A stretch of 64,000 nucleotides of DNA from Tribonema minus (GCA_017506865.1 JAFCMP010000144.1:106484-170483); one strand, 5' to 3'. Numbered from the stretch's first letter, positions 9,519-19,460 are shown. Program-made: numbers and translations. Notes: generated by a model from the letters alone, not told the origin.

Positions 9519-9830
9519 ATGGAGGACTGTGCGTTCTCCCTCGTCCCTCTTATGACCACCGCAAAGAAGGCCCGTGACGATGCCAAGCCCCTTCGCGATC
9601 AGCTGCTGAAGGCGATGGTGGACAGCAAGGTGAAGAGCATCTCAGCAGGAAATTCCAAGAAGATTGTAATTGTGGAAAGGCGTGCACGCAAAAACATCAG
9701 TGGCGCTAAAGTGGTTGCTATGGCCATTGAGGCACTGGGAGAGGACGCAGGCGAAATTCTCAAGCGGAAGTTCGAGGAGGCAAGGGGCGCACCGACGTCG
9801 AAAAAATCACTCAAAGTGCAGAATGACTAG
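9519..9830 (+). CDS. Small basic protein (copy 1)
   Basis: The product has 103 residues from the ATG at 9519, or 92 from a second ATG at 9552 (MTTAKKARDD). It is rich in Lys, Arg and Ala and predicted helical, with an acidic patch EALGEDAGEI in the middle and a basic C-terminus. A nucleic-acid-binding role is conceivable. I do not recognise the family. Confidence 0.55.
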   Translation: MEDCAFSLVPLMTTAKKARDDAKPLRDQLLKAMVDSKVKSISAGNSKKIVIVERRARKNISGAKVVAMAIEALGEDAGEILKRKFEEARGAPTSKKSLKVQND

Positions 9831-9940
9831 ATGTTTGCAAGCAAAAGCTCATGCGCATGGACGGTGGTTGAGATCTTCATCGTCATACGCACCTCGAGTC
9901 CATGCAGCATCACGCGTGGTCTGTGCTTACTGTGGCTTCA

Positions 9941-9953
9941 AAAAAATGTTTTG
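9941..9953 (+). promoter_or_regulatory. A-tract promoter candidate (class A)
   Basis: AAAAAATGTTTTG lies 29-41 bases before the ATG at 9982. Near-identical A-tracts precede several other genes on the coding strand, for example at 20594, 35213 and 61244. The copy for the duplicated gene is at 15121-15133. Confidence 0.4.
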
Positions 9954-9981
9954 AGAAGACAACAGCGTCGGGTACAACATC

Positions 9982-11115
9982 ATGGGAGACATACCGGAGT
10001 CTCTGATGAGTGCCATTGCAAACAAGGACCGCATGAAGGAGGCCAACAGCGACCTTGACATACAACAAGTAGCGACTTTCGGAGCGGAGCCCGTTGAGAT
10101 CGAGAGCTATGGGAGCGAGAGCGGTGACGACAACGGCGTTTATGACTTACAGGCTCCTCCTCCTGCAGCTGCGGACATATATCGCGTTCCAAGTGCGGTA
10201 CCAGATGCCCCGCAACGCACTCCTTCGAGGAAACCGTCATTGGTGCCCCCTCACCGGGTGGAGTCAAGATATGAGGAAGCCGATAAGGAGCCGTCTCGAA
10301 GGCATCACAGCGGCAGAAGTAGGCGTGACCGCCACCGCCGCCGTCACAGGAAGCACGAATACAGTGACTCGGACTCCTCGGAGGGATCGTATCAAAAGCC
10401 CAAGCGCCTCGACTCTGAGAGTGGAGAAGATGAGAGTTACGAAGAGGAGGAAAGGGGCAGAAGCTACAAGCACGCTGACCCGGCGCGTGCTGCACATGAG
10501 GACGACATCAAGGCGTCCATGGCAGGATTTACAGAGTTCAGGGGGACAACGCAGAGGGAAACGGAGGAACAGGAGCGGATTGAGCTCCTGTACAGAATGC
10601 GACAGCTTGAGAAAGATGGTTTCCCACCCTCGCAACGAGTTGTGCCGGCCACCAACCTAGACGAGATCAGGTACGAATTGTACCGGCAGACGCGTGAAGC
10701 AAACAAAGTCAGGGGGCTCAAGTGGCTGAGGCAACTGCTCGTGACCGCGGCTCGCTTCCTTGAGATCGCGAACCACAAGGTGAACCCGTTCGAGTTGAAC
10801 CTCAAGGGGTTCAGCAGGAGTGTTGCGCTGAGCGTTGCAGATTATGATCAGCCACTGCTGGCGGTTCACAACCACTACAGTGGACGGGGAACTACCATGC
10901 ACCCGATGTTACAGCTGGGGCTAACTCTCGGTGGTTCCGTCATCTTCCATCATGTCACCAACAGTAACGGCGAAGGTCGTACCTCTGCTCCGCCTTCTAA
11001 TCCGATGCGGGCAGCAGCGCAGCAGGCTGGTTCCAATCCGTTTCAGACGATGGGTGGCGCACGCAGACGCCCTATGGCAGGCCCCCCGTCAGACACGGAG
11101 GAAGATGCCTCTTAA
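9982..11115 (+). CDS. DUF5767-like giant-virus protein (copy 1)
   Basis: The protein has 377 residues. The first 190 are low-complexity and charged, with runs of Arg-His-Arg and Glu-Asp, and are probably disordered. The C-terminal domain (about 200-340) carries KVNPFELNLKGFSRSVALSV, a DYDQPLLAVHNHY segment and TLGGSVIFHHVTNS. This series matches my memory of the NCLDV family catalogued as DUF5767 (N..F.P...L.GW...V, DYD, GS..FH.TN). The family occurs widely in large DNA viruses, possibly as a virion component; the function is not established. Confidence 0.7.
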   Translation: MGDIPESLMSAIANKDRMKEANSDLDIQQVATFGAEPVEIESYGSESGDDNGVYDLQAPPPAAADIYRVPSAVPDAPQRTPSRKPSLVPPHRVESRYEEADKEPSRRHHSGRSRRDRHRRRHRKHEYSDSDSSEGSYQKPKRLDSESGEDESYEEEERGRSYKHADPARAAHEDDIKASMAGFTEFRGTTQRETEEQERIELLYRMRQLEKDGFPPSQRVVPATNLDEIRYELYRQTREANKVRGLKWLRQLLVTAARFLEIANHKVNPFELNLKGFSRSVALSVADYDQPLLAVHNHYSGRGTTMHPMLQLGLTLGGSVIFHHVTNSNGEGRTSAPPSNPMRAAAQQAGSNPFQTMGGARRRPMAGPPSDTEEDAS

Positions 11116-11477
11116 AAACGCAGATTCGTAACTTCGTCGACGCCTCTGCGCCCGCATTGCACGGCGGGTATTGGCATCGCGCTGGAGTTGCTAAGGCGGG
11201 GCGCTGCTCTGAACGGTTTCCACACCGCGACGACGCGTGAAACAGCGTCACCAAATGTCTTCTCGTCTGCTGGCGTACCCCTGCCGACACTGGAGTAGAA
11301 AGCTGCTTTCATCGCAGTGTCGACGTCGGCACGTTGCGTTTGGACGTCCGGTGGACTCTCTGCAAGGCGCAGGGCGGACTCCCACACAGCGCCGGCTGAT
11401 GATGCCCACTTTCGCCGCAAAAGTTGCGTAGAAATTGTCTCGCGCTCCTCCTCCTTGCCTCTCATTACTCGCCACAT
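11112..11477 (-). CDS. Small protein of unknown function (copy 1)
   Basis: From the ATG at 11477 the product has 121 residues beginning MWRVMRGKEEERET. It is Ala, Arg and Ser rich with a likely helical middle and no recognisable motif. Its 3' end overlaps the DUF5767-like gene by a few bases, tail to tail. Upstream, a T-rich tract ending in CTGCAG resembles a 3' splice site, so an upstream exon is possible but no partner is apparent. Confidence 0.5.
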   Translation of the reverse strand: MWRVMRGKEEERETISTQLLRRKWASSAGAVWESALRLAESPPDVQTQRADVDTAMKAAFYSSVGRGTPADEKTFGDAVSRVVAVWKPFRAAPRLSNSSAMPIPAVQCGRRGVDEVTNLRF

Positions 11478-11508
11478 GCGACCGTTTCTCTGCAGCAAAC
11501 AAAAAAAA

Positions 11509-12201
11509 CTATGATGCGCCACCTCTTTTCTTCACCCTCTTTATTCTCGTCCTCTTCCCAGCGTCCTTTGAGGCCGTGCATCGGGTAGCGGTCAACGCAC
11601 GGTTGGGCTGAGCGCCAAGACCTAGAAGCGCGGCGGTCACGGACGTGGCCCTCTCCGCCGTGGTAAGGCGGACGGCTCGGGAAAGAGGGGTCTCTCCTTG
11701 AGCATTTAACTTGTCAATGTCCACTCCTGCTGCTGCGAGTACCCGTATCATGGCAACGGCCCGCCTTCCGCAGTTGTCGTGCATGGCCAGCGTGATCAGG
11801 TCTCCGACACCGTTGGCTACGTCCACGCCGGCGCAGATGAGGATGAGAACTGAGTTGATGATGCCGCTGCGGACTGCGTAGGGCACTGCGGCGCCGTTGC
11901 GCACATCTGCACCATGCTCCACAAGTGCTAGCACCGTTGCTGGCAGTTTGAAGCTCGCAGCTGCAATGACCGCAGTGCAGTTTCCTGCCTGTGTGTTGGG
12001 ATTGGCGCCAAGGCGCAGCAAAGCGCGAATGGAGTCCTCCCTGCGCAGCATGATGGCGCAGAACATGATTGGAAGCCCCGCAAAGGTGATGGCGTTCACT
12101 GATGCCCCCTTGCGCAGCAGCTCCCTGATCTGCGGTTTGTTCCTGTCTAGGATGGCTTGAAGCAGGTCCTCTCCTAGCTGGGTGGACAGGATGGATGTCA
12201 T
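11509..12201 (-). pseudogene. Chimeric truncated ankyrin gene at the duplication junction
   Basis: The first 225 or so residues from the ATG at 12201 are identical to the ankyrin protein at 6095-7021. At the junction (about 11571) the frame runs into the last 19 codons of the gene at 16689-17141, adding a basic tail that starts SKDAGKRTRIKRVKK. The product lacks the last ankyrin repeats. It is a by-product of the tandem duplication, although it could still be expressed because its promoter region is intact. Confidence 0.85.
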
Positions 12202-12587
12202 GCTGCCGTAGGAGCGTGTGAGAAGTGTGCGCAGTGAAGGCTGGTGTGCAACTGACACTCACACTGACACTTTACTTCCAAATTGAGAATTCCAAAAGGT
12301 CAGATATGAGATCTCAAGTAGGACTTTTTTCGACTTGGGACAAAATGTCGACTGGCTATCGACAAATATATTGGTGGCGGCGAACTTGCGCGTGAGGCAG
12401 CTCTGCCCTACCCTCGGATTTGCAACTGCTCAACGTGTGCAACACCTGCAATCGAAGCATTTGCAGGACTCATCGAATCTTTGAAGCTCTGCTATTGCGC
12501 AGTCGACTAGACATGTAACAGTCAACCAGGATGAACTGCAGACTATTGAATTCATTCAAGACTATCGAATTCAAGAAGTCTGGCACA

Positions 12588-12595
12588 TATAAAAG
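12588..12595 (+). promoter_or_regulatory. TATA box of kinase copy 2
   Basis: TATAAAAG, identical in context to 7408-7415. Confidence 0.5.
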
Positions 12596-12878
12596 GTTTA
12601 GCACGGAATGGCCTCAACGTGACATGATGAAACCCTTGTTCTGAGGACATTCGGGGGACTTGGGCGAACATTCGGGGGACTTGGGCGAACTTCTGCGGGA
12701 CTTGGGCGAACGTTTAAGGCGAACCTTGGGGCAAGCTTTCAGCAATGCACCGTTCATACATTTGGATGAGTTCGGAGAGTATTCGGTAGATTCAAGCAAG
12801 CATTCGAGCGATTCGTGTAAAACTCCGGGAAAGTCTGATGAACATTTGGGCACATTAATATCTCAACTGCTAGCGAAG

Positions 12879-13736
12879 ATGATTCGCACTCGAAGCAGCC
12901 GCAACCTCTCTGCTTTGCGATGCGAGAGAATACAGGAAGACACCAATCTCTTATCTGTGTTATCCTGCCGGGACTCATGGAAGATGATCGGAGCCGGCTC
13001 GCAGGGGCAGGTGTATGAGGCGACATGGCTCGGTGCCCCTGTTGCCGTAAAAGTCACATGGGATGACGGGACTGCAGAGGCAGAGGCGGCTGCGCATGAG
13101 AGCCTGCGACATCCCAACATTGTGGCGCTATACTGTGCCAGTCCGAGGATGCTGATCATGGAACTCATGCGCGGGTCGCTTTCCGACTTCATTCGAGGCA
13201 GCCCCGAGCCGACTTCGACAACGAAATGGAAAATGGTCGCCGATGTCTTGAGAGCGGTGAACTACCTTGACCACGCTGGTGCTGTGCACGGGGATATCAA
13301 GGTCGATAATGTTATGGTTGGCCACGATGCTCTACTGAAGCTTGGGGACTTTGGCTCGTGTCGCATCGATGGCGCTCCATCTCCTGAAGGATCTGCCACT
13401 GCAAAGTTTCTACCTGTGACACAGTGGTGCAAATTATCGCGGACTGCTTCTGAGGCGGCGTCAACAGATCGATATGCAGCTGCGTGTGTTGCGCTTTGTG
13501 TCATGAAGTGGGTTGACGACCCCCTCGAAGCGTGCGGAGTCGAGTGGGCTGAACGCACGATCATGGAAGCGGAGGACAGAGACGCTGTCATCGGCGAAGT
13601 CATACGGCAAGCAACTCTTGGTGCGCGCGCAATTCTCAGCCAGATGCCACGTGCCGCGTACCACACGCTTTTTTCTATGTTTACTGCTGTCGACGACCAG
13701 AGAAGTATCGGCGATGCTCTGCATGCGCTGGTATAA
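12879..13736 (+). CDS. Serine/threonine protein kinase (copy 2)
   Basis: The translation is identical to that of 7699-8556, with the same glycine loop, VAVKV lysine, VHGDIKVDN catalytic loop and DFG. The same 21-bp repeats lie upstream. If the duplication is real, this doubles gene dosage. Confidence 0.85.
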   Translation: MIRTRSSRNLSALRCERIQEDTNLLSVLSCRDSWKMIGAGSQGQVYEATWLGAPVAVKVTWDDGTAEAEAAAHESLRHPNIVALYCASPRMLIMELMRGSLSDFIRGSPEPTSTTKWKMVADVLRAVNYLDHAGAVHGDIKVDNVMVGHDALLKLGDFGSCRIDGAPSPEGSATAKFLPVTQWCKLSRTASEAASTDRYAAACVALCVMKWVDDPLEACGVEWAERTIMEAEDRDAVIGEVIRQATLGARAILSQMPRAAYHTLFSMFTAVDDQRSIGDALHALV

Positions 13737-14647
13737 TGCCAAAATTTTATATCCGCAGGGCAAACATGAATGTACTGACAGGCACAGGTCTGATATCCGG
13801 GCCGCACTTCATTGAAGAATACGTTGGCGGTGGGGGTGTGCACGTTTTCAACATAGGCGAGGAGCATACCAACCGCAATGCGTGCTGGCGAGACGGGCAT
13901 GATATTGTGGACGTCATGATGGCGTGCCTTGACGAAGGGCTCTGTCTGTACCTGGAGATGCCACCAAGGTTCGAGACGAGACGGCATGCAAGCGTTGAAT
14001 GCCCTTCCAAGCCAGACGATGCCCCTCGTGAGGACTTCCTCAATGACTTGAGGACCTGCTCGGTAGCGGCGCTGTCGAAAGGCCTACACGTAAAGTTTGT
14101 CGACCTTAGAGAGGCCGCAGGGCCGCTGCCGTTCACGAGAGAAGAGGAGGATTTCGTGGCACGCGAAAAGCAGAGGACTCTGCAGGGGGATCCGGGTGGC
14201 GCACACCGCAACATCACCAACAGATTCCAGGCAGGCCTCACAAAGGTGAAGACTGGTGTCACGGCGGAATGCGACGAGTTCCTTTCAATTATAAACAATC
14301 AGGGCAGAGGGGATGTTGACCAGTATGTATGTTCCGAATGGAAGAAAAGGGTAACAGATTTGTGCAACGGAGTGGGCGATGCGCTACAGCTACCTTTCCC
14401 TCAATACGTCGACGAGAGCTTGAAGTGCTATCGCGCTGCTATGGACGACGCCATGAACCTGTACTGCGTGTGGTTGATTGCGCGGCACAGGGCTGGAAAG
14501 GTGCGAAATCCGCCTCCACCTGCTGTTTTCTACGGAGGCAGCGCGCACTGTATAGTGCTGGCGAGGGACCTGAAAGCACTCGGTTTTCGACTCGTAGGTG
14601 GACACGCCGGGTCGTCTGCGCAGTCATGCATCCGTCGTCCGCGTTGA
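13736..14647 (+). CDS. Uncharacterised protein (copy 2)
   Basis: The translation is identical to the 303-residue product of 8556-9467, including the TAATG overlap with the kinase copy before it. Confidence 0.7.
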   Translation: MPKFYIRRANMNVLTGTGLISGPHFIEEYVGGGGVHVFNIGEEHTNRNACWRDGHDIVDVMMACLDEGLCLYLEMPPRFETRRHASVECPSKPDDAPREDFLNDLRTCSVAALSKGLHVKFVDLREAAGPLPFTREEEDFVAREKQRTLQGDPGGAHRNITNRFQAGLTKVKTGVTAECDEFLSIINNQGRGDVDQYVCSEWKKRVTDLCNGVGDALQLPFPQYVDESLKCYRAAMDDAMNLYCVWLIARHRAGKVRNPPPPAVFYGGSAHCIVLARDLKALGFRLVGGHAGSSAQSCIRRPR

Positions 14648-14698
14648 ACCGCGTCCTACGGGCTCCTGACATTATGTTGTTCTGCACACAAAGTTGTC

Positions 14699-15010
14699 AT
14701 GGAGGACTGTGCGTTCTCCCTCGTCCCTCTTATGACCACCGCAAAGAAGGCCCGTGACGATGCCAAGCCCCTTCGCGATCAGCTGCTGAAGGCGATGGTG
14801 GACAGCAAGGTGAAGAGCATCTCAGCAGGAAATTCCAAGAAGATTGTAATTGTGGAAAGGCGTGCACGCAAAAACATCAGTGGCGCTAAAGTGGTTGCTA
14901 TGGCCATTGAGGCACTGGGAGAGGACGCAGGCGAAATTCTCAAGCGGAAGTTCGAGGAGGCAAGGGGCGCACCGACGTCGAAAAAATCACTCAAAGTGCA
15001 GAATGACTAG
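14699..15010 (+). CDS. Small basic protein (copy 2)
   Basis: Identical to the 103-residue product of 9519-9830. An alternative ATG lies 33 bases downstream. Confidence 0.55.
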   Translation: MEDCAFSLVPLMTTAKKARDDAKPLRDQLLKAMVDSKVKSISAGNSKKIVIVERRARKNISGAKVVAMAIEALGEDAGEILKRKFEEARGAPTSKKSLKVQND

Positions 15011-15161
15011 ATGTTTGCAAGCAAAAGCTCATGCGCATGGACGGTGGTTGAGATCTTCATCGTCATACGCACCTCGAGTCCATGCAGCATCACGCGTGGT
15101 CTGTGCTTACTGTGGCTTCAAAAAAATGTTTTGAGAAGACAACAGCGTCGGGTACAACATC

Positions 15162-16295
15162 ATGGGAGACATACCGGAGTCTCTGATGAGTGCCATTGCA
15201 AACAAGGACCGCATGAAGGAGGCCAACAGCGACCTTGACATACAACAAGTAGCGACTTTCGGAGCGGAGCCCGTTGAGATCGAGAGCTATGGGAGCGAGA
15301 GCGGTGACGACAACGGCGTTTATGACTTACAGGCTCCTCCTCCTGCAGCTGCGGACATATATCGCGTTCCAAGTGCGGTACCAGATGCCCCGCAACGCAC
15401 TCCTTCGAGGAAACCGTCATTGGTGCCCCCTCACCGGGTGGAGTCAAGATATGAGGAAGCCGATAAGGAGCCGTCTCGAAGGCATCACAGCGGCAGAAGT
15501 AGGCGTGACCGCCACCGCCGCCGTCACAGGAAGCACGAATACAGTGACTCGGACTCCTCGGAGGGATCGTATCAAAAGCCCAAGCGCCTCGACTCTGAGA
15601 GTGGAGAAGATGAGAGTTACGAAGAGGAGGAAAGGGGCAGAAGCTACAAGCACGCTGACCCGGCGCGTGCTGCACATGAGGACGACATCAAGGCGTCCAT
15701 GGCAGGATTTACAGAGTTCAGGGGGACAACGCAGAGGGAAACGGAGGAACAGGAGCGGATTGAGCTCCTGTACAGAATGCGACAGCTTGAGAAAGATGGT
15801 TTCCCACCCTCGCAACGAGTTGTGCCGGCCACCAACCTAGACGAGATCAGGTACGAATTGTACCGGCAGACGCGTGAAGCAAACAAAGTCAGGGGGCTCA
15901 AGTGGCTGAGGCAACTGCTCGTGACCGCGGCTCGCTTCCTTGAGATCGCGAACCACAAGGTGAACCCGTTCGAGTTGAACCTCAAGGGGTTCAGCAGGAG
16001 TGTTGCGCTGAGCGTTGCAGATTATGATCAGCCACTGCTGGCGGTTCACAACCACTACAGTGGACGGGGAACTACCATGCACCCGATGTTACAGCTGGGG
16101 CTAACTCTCGGTGGTTCCGTCATCTTCCATCATGTCACCAACAGTAACGGCGAAGGTCGTACCTCTGCTCCGCCTTCTAATCCGATGCGGGCAGCAGCGC
16201 AGCAGGCTGGTTCCAATCCGTTTCAGACGATGGGTGGCGCACGCAGACGCCCTATGGCAGGCCCCCCGTCAGACACGGAGGAAGATGCCTCTTAA
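15162..16295 (+). CDS. DUF5767-like giant-virus protein (copy 2)
   Basis: Identical to the 377-residue product of 9982-11115: charged disordered N-terminus followed by the DUF5767-like domain. The class A motif is repeated at 15121-15133. Confidence 0.7.
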   Translation: MGDIPESLMSAIANKDRMKEANSDLDIQQVATFGAEPVEIESYGSESGDDNGVYDLQAPPPAAADIYRVPSAVPDAPQRTPSRKPSLVPPHRVESRYEEADKEPSRRHHSGRSRRDRHRRRHRKHEYSDSDSSEGSYQKPKRLDSESGEDESYEEEERGRSYKHADPARAAHEDDIKASMAGFTEFRGTTQRETEEQERIELLYRMRQLEKDGFPPSQRVVPATNLDEIRYELYRQTREANKVRGLKWLRQLLVTAARFLEIANHKVNPFELNLKGFSRSVALSVADYDQPLLAVHNHYSGRGTTMHPMLQLGLTLGGSVIFHHVTNSNGEGRTSAPPSNPMRAAAQQAGSNPFQTMGGARRRPMAGPPSDTEEDAS

Positions 16296-16657
16296 AAACG
16301 CAGATTCGTAACTTCGTCGACGCCTCTGCGCCCGCATTGCACGGCGGGTATTGGCATCGCGCTGGAGTTGCTAAGGCGGGGCGCTGCTCTGAACGGTTTC
16401 CACACCGCGACGACGCGTGAAACAGCGTCACCAAATGTCTTCTCGTCTGCTGGCGTACCCCTGCCGACACTGGAGTAGAAAGCTGCTTTCATCGCAGTGT
16501 CGACGTCGGCACGTTGCGTTTGGACGTCCGGTGGACTCTCTGCAAGGCGCAGGGCGGACTCCCACACAGCGCCGGCTGATGATGCCCACTTTCGCCGCAA
16601 AAGTTGCGTAGAAATTGTCTCGCGCTCCTCCTCCTTGCCTCTCATTACTCGCCACAT
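16292..16657 (-). CDS. Small protein of unknown function (copy 2)
   Basis: Identical to the 121-residue product of 11112-11477. Here the neighbour is the complete gene at 16689-17141, so this side shows the ancestral arrangement. Confidence 0.5.
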   Translation of the reverse strand: MWRVMRGKEEERETISTQLLRRKWASSAGAVWESALRLAESPPDVQTQRADVDTAMKAAFYSSVGRGTPADEKTFGDAVSRVVAVWKPFRAAPRLSNSSAMPIPAVQCGRRGVDEVTNLRF

Positions 16658-16688
16658 GCGACCGTTTCTCTGCAGCAAACAAAAAAAA

Positions 16689-17141
16689 CTATGATGCGCC
16701 ACCTCTTTTCTTCACCCTCTTTATTCTCGTCCTCTTCCCAGCGTCCTTTGAGCGCTCCATTTTTATTGCATCAAGCACTCTCTGAGGCGCGTCTGCCCTC
16801 CCAGGAAAGGCATTCATGACAGCTCTGCGAATCACATCGATTGTCAGACTCTTCTGTGCAGCGGACACAGCCACTGTCAGATTGACCGTTCCCACATCGC
16901 ACTTGCCATTCGCTGTCGCTTTAAGAGTCTCGATGAGAAACTCGCTGAGTGATGACTGTTCTTGCTTGAGCTCTTTGGTTCGAGCGGCCAGAGCCTCAAG
17001 TGCTTCGTCGATCGACACGTACCTATTGGCAATTCTGTCAAACTTTTCCTTTTCGCTCTCTCGCTCTGGAGGCGGACGTTGGTGGTGGCGACGCGAAGAC
17101 GGCAACGGCACTGGCATGGGAGATGGGGCACGTGCAGACAT
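16689..17141 (-). CDS. Coiled-coil protein with basic tail
   Basis: The product has 150 residues from the ATG at 17141. The N-terminus is Pro and Arg rich, then residues 30-75 form a probable coiled coil (EKEKFDRIANRY...ALAARTKELKQEQSSL). A more globular middle follows (TVNLTVAVSAAQKSLTIDVI), and the tail is very basic (KRTRIKRVKKRGG). I do not recognise the family; nucleic-acid binding is an inference from the tail. The last 20 or so codons are also present at the central duplication junction near 11509. Confidence 0.6.
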   Translation of the reverse strand: MSARAPSPMPVPLPSSRRHHQRPPPERESEKEKFDRIANRYVSIDEALEALAARTKELKQEQSSLSEFLIETLKATANGKCDVGTVNLTVAVSAAQKSLTIDVIRRAVMNAFPGRADAPQRVLDAIKMERSKDAGKRTRIKRVKKRGGAS

Positions 17142-17169
17142 TGCATAATTGAAATGAGGAGAGATAATT

Positions 17170-19194
17170 TTACAAAAAGTGGTCCATTACGAAATCGTCG
17201 ACATCGACGTCGTAGTCCGACGGTGCGCCCTCCGCTCGTCTCTTGCCGGCGACAGCAACTTCGCCTCCGTCGCGCACAGTGCGTGCTTCGCGTGCCAGAC
17301 GGCGCCTGCCGATGCTGACAATCGCCTTGAACTGCGCGCCCTTGTCCCTGCGTGAACAGAATGTGGCGGGGCGACTGAGGTACACGTCGAGGTACGACAG
17401 CGGGAGCCGTCCCGAGACCCAAGCGTTCACCTCCTCGTCACTCACCGCCAGCGCCTTCTGCGCATAGGGGAACAGCGACGTATAGAGGAGGGCGGGGAAA
17501 GGAGTAGGCGGCGTGCATGCGCCCTCGCACGACTTCCGCTTGACAGAGCGGCACTTCTGCACGGCCGTGCCGTCGGGGCGGAACTCGAAGTAGATGTGGT
17601 TGACGCTGTGATCGCCCTTGTACCCCTGACAGAACTGCGCGCCGGTGCCGCGCACTGCTGCAACCACGGTGTAGTAAGGACCGCCATCAGTGAACCCCGA
17701 GTACTTCTTCTTCACGGCCACGAGCTTGTAGACAGAGGCGACCAGGACGTTCGAGTATGCCGATCCCATCTCGCCGGAGCGAATGAAGTTCTCGATGGCG
17801 TTGTGGACCGCGCTGTCGTCATCGTCAATGACCTCCTTGATGAGCTTGCCGTCAATGGCCTCCGATGGCGGGCTGTACGCGGCACGTACGATGTTCTCGC
17901 GAGGCGTGTCGTCGTCGTCGTCGCCTTCCACCTCCATCATCTCGACAGGCGCGGCAGCAGGAGCGTGGACGGGCCATGTTATCCGCACAGGCGTCTCGCC
18001 ATGAGGACGGCGAACGCTGCAGATATGCACTGCCACGACGGAATCCTCCATTTTCGCCTCCACCTCGCTGTCCCTCCCCCCATCCGCCCTGATGACCGCT
18101 ATCGGCGAGTAGAAGCCGATGGACAAGTCAGGGACCTTGCCAACGCCCTGGCATCCCGTGCACGACTTGGAGTGCTTGCAGATGGTGTTATACCGGACTG
18201 CATTTTTTCGCATCTCGGGCGTCAGCGCCGTTGGCCTGACGTTGCTGACGTTGGCGGGGTTGATGGATGCGCACACGTGGATGCCGACGAGGTACATGGT
18301 GGCTGCCTTGGAATCGAGGCCGATATATTCGGCCAGGACCTTGCGAAGCGTGCTCTCCTCGCGCTTGAATGCCTTTCTGTCCTCGAACGTGCACACATCG
18401 CACTCCTTTGCCTTGTAGGAGCTGATCATGCGCAGCGAAGACATCTTGCGGTAGACTGACACGTCGATGACCTCGTCCCAGTTGAGGCCGTCGCCCCTCA
18501 TGGCGTCGTACATGGCCGTCACGACGATGGCTCGAAGGCGCTGAGCATTGGGCTTCGTGACGAGCAGCCCGGGCCAGATGAGGTGTACGCCGACCTTCGC
18601 TCCGCTGACCTTGGAGGATGAGTCTTCCTCGTCCGTCTTCTGCCGCTTCTCTGATTTCGCCTTCATCTTGGTGATGTGACGATAGGGAGCCGTCGTGACG
18701 ACGAGGGTCGACGGCGACATCGTGTCACGCACTTCCAAGGCAGCGCGTAGAGCAGCGCTGACGCTGGCGTTGACGGGATCAAGGGCCATGGACGCCTGCC
18801 TCTCGTTGTCATCAACGCACGCAGCGACAGCGCGCGCGGCGACCCTCGCCCACTCGAGCGCGATGTCGGGACGTACTTGCCCGGGGCTCGCGCCCTCGAA
18901 GAAGGCGTCGATGTCGATGAAGAACGGAAAAGTTGGCGTGGTGACCTCTGTCATGCACAGTGCTGCGTTTCCCGCGTCCTTGCTGTATTCCAGCAGGAAT
19001 TGCGTCTCCTTGTTTGCGGGCAGGCAGTATTTGCCTCCTACCAGTTTCAGGTGTGTGGCGCTGTTGCCAGGGGTGCAGCGCACATCTGCATAGTGCAGCT
19101 TCATGAAGCGATCCACAAAGTTCTTTGGCCCATGGTAGCTTGCTGCTGCCAGACTCCGGTGGCTCACAGGCGGCGCACTCCTACTCCTAAGCAT
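17170..19194 (-). CDS. Archaeo-eukaryotic-type DNA primase
   Basis: The protein has 674 residues. Motif I of the AEP superfamily reads FPFFIDIDAFF near residues 88-98 (catalytic DxD). A GVHLIWPGLLV strand-turn corresponds to motif II, and VYRKMSSLRMISSYKAKE resembles the motif III region. The C-terminal part has CQGYKGDHSVNHIYF and then paired cysteines and histidine near CRSVKRKSC, as in the zinc-binding end of UL52/PriCT-type viral primases. It is expected to lay RNA primers at the fork with a helicase that is not in this window. A palindromic promoter candidate lies about 75 bases upstream. Confidence 0.75.
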   Translation of the reverse strand: MLRSRSAPPVSHRSLAAASYHGPKNFVDRFMKLHYADVRCTPGNSATHLKLVGGKYCLPANKETQFLLEYSKDAGNAALCMTEVTTPTFPFFIDIDAFFEGASPGQVRPDIALEWARVAARAVAACVDDNERQASMALDPVNASVSAALRAALEVRDTMSPSTLVVTTAPYRHITKMKAKSEKRQKTDEEDSSSKVSGAKVGVHLIWPGLLVTKPNAQRLRAIVVTAMYDAMRGDGLNWDEVIDVSVYRKMSSLRMISSYKAKECDVCTFEDRKAFKREESTLRKVLAEYIGLDSKAATMYLVGIHVCASINPANVSNVRPTALTPEMRKNAVRYNTICKHSKSCTGCQGVGKVPDLSIGFYSPIAVIRADGGRDSEVEAKMEDSVVAVHICSVRRPHGETPVRITWPVHAPAAAPVEMMEVEGDDDDDTPRENIVRAAYSPPSEAIDGKLIKEVIDDDDSAVHNAIENFIRSGEMGSAYSNVLVASVYKLVAVKKKYSGFTDGGPYYTVVAAVRGTGAQFCQGYKGDHSVNHIYFEFRPDGTAVQKCRSVKRKSCEGACTPPTPFPALLYTSLFPYAQKALAVSDEEVNAWVSGRLPLSYLDVYLSRPATFCSRRDKGAQFKAIVSIGRRRLAREARTVRDGGEVAVAGKRRAEGAPSDYDVDVDDFVMDHFL

Positions 19195-19267
19195 CTCTCA
19201 GCAGTGATTGAGATTTTGTGAGGTTTGATATCGTCAAGTGGGACTTTTGCGGCGGCGCGGATCCATA

Positions 19268-19284
19268 TGGGAATGGCATTCCCA
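19268..19284. promoter_or_regulatory. Palindromic promoter candidate (class B)
   Basis: TGGGAATGGCATTCCCA is an almost perfect palindrome followed by ATTTAA. It lies 74 bases upstream of the primase start. It is one of three nearly identical intergenic copies (also 4409 and 61287). Confidence 0.5.
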
Positions 19285-19460
19285 ATTTAAGTGTGCTTCG
19301 CCGCGGAGCGCAAATGAAAGCTTGTGTGAGGTGGTGGTGGTAAATGGTACATTGTGGTGGCTGTTCAGGTGTTCTGCCTCGTCTCTTCCCATGCCTGCCT
19401 CTCACGATGCTACTTTGTCAGCTCTTTGAAATTGTGCAGCCCGGTGACCTCTCATGATGC

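Larger units (their letters stand above)
6392..11571. repeat. 5,180-bp tandem duplication, left copy
   Basis: This segment recurs head to tail at 11572-16751 with a constant offset of 5,180 bases. I see no base difference in the stretches compared, and every open frame in it has an identical counterpart. The unit starts inside the ankyrin gene at GGCCGTGCATCGGG and ends inside the 3' end of the gene at 16689-17141. The central junction reads CTTTGAG|GCCGTGC with about one base of shared sequence, so there is no long flanking repeat. Confidence 0.9.
11572..16751. repeat. 5,180-bp tandem duplication, right copy
   Basis: This is the second head-to-tail copy of 6392-11571. It ends inside the gene at 16689-17141, where the sequence continues into the unique 5' part of that gene. 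The lack of divergence, even in intergenic DNA, means either a very recent duplication or an assembly duplication. Confidence 0.9.

Noticed and set aside
17596..18459. A 287-codon open frame on the plus strand
   Set aside because: It is antisense to the primase. Frames of this length are expected opposite GC-rich coding sequence.
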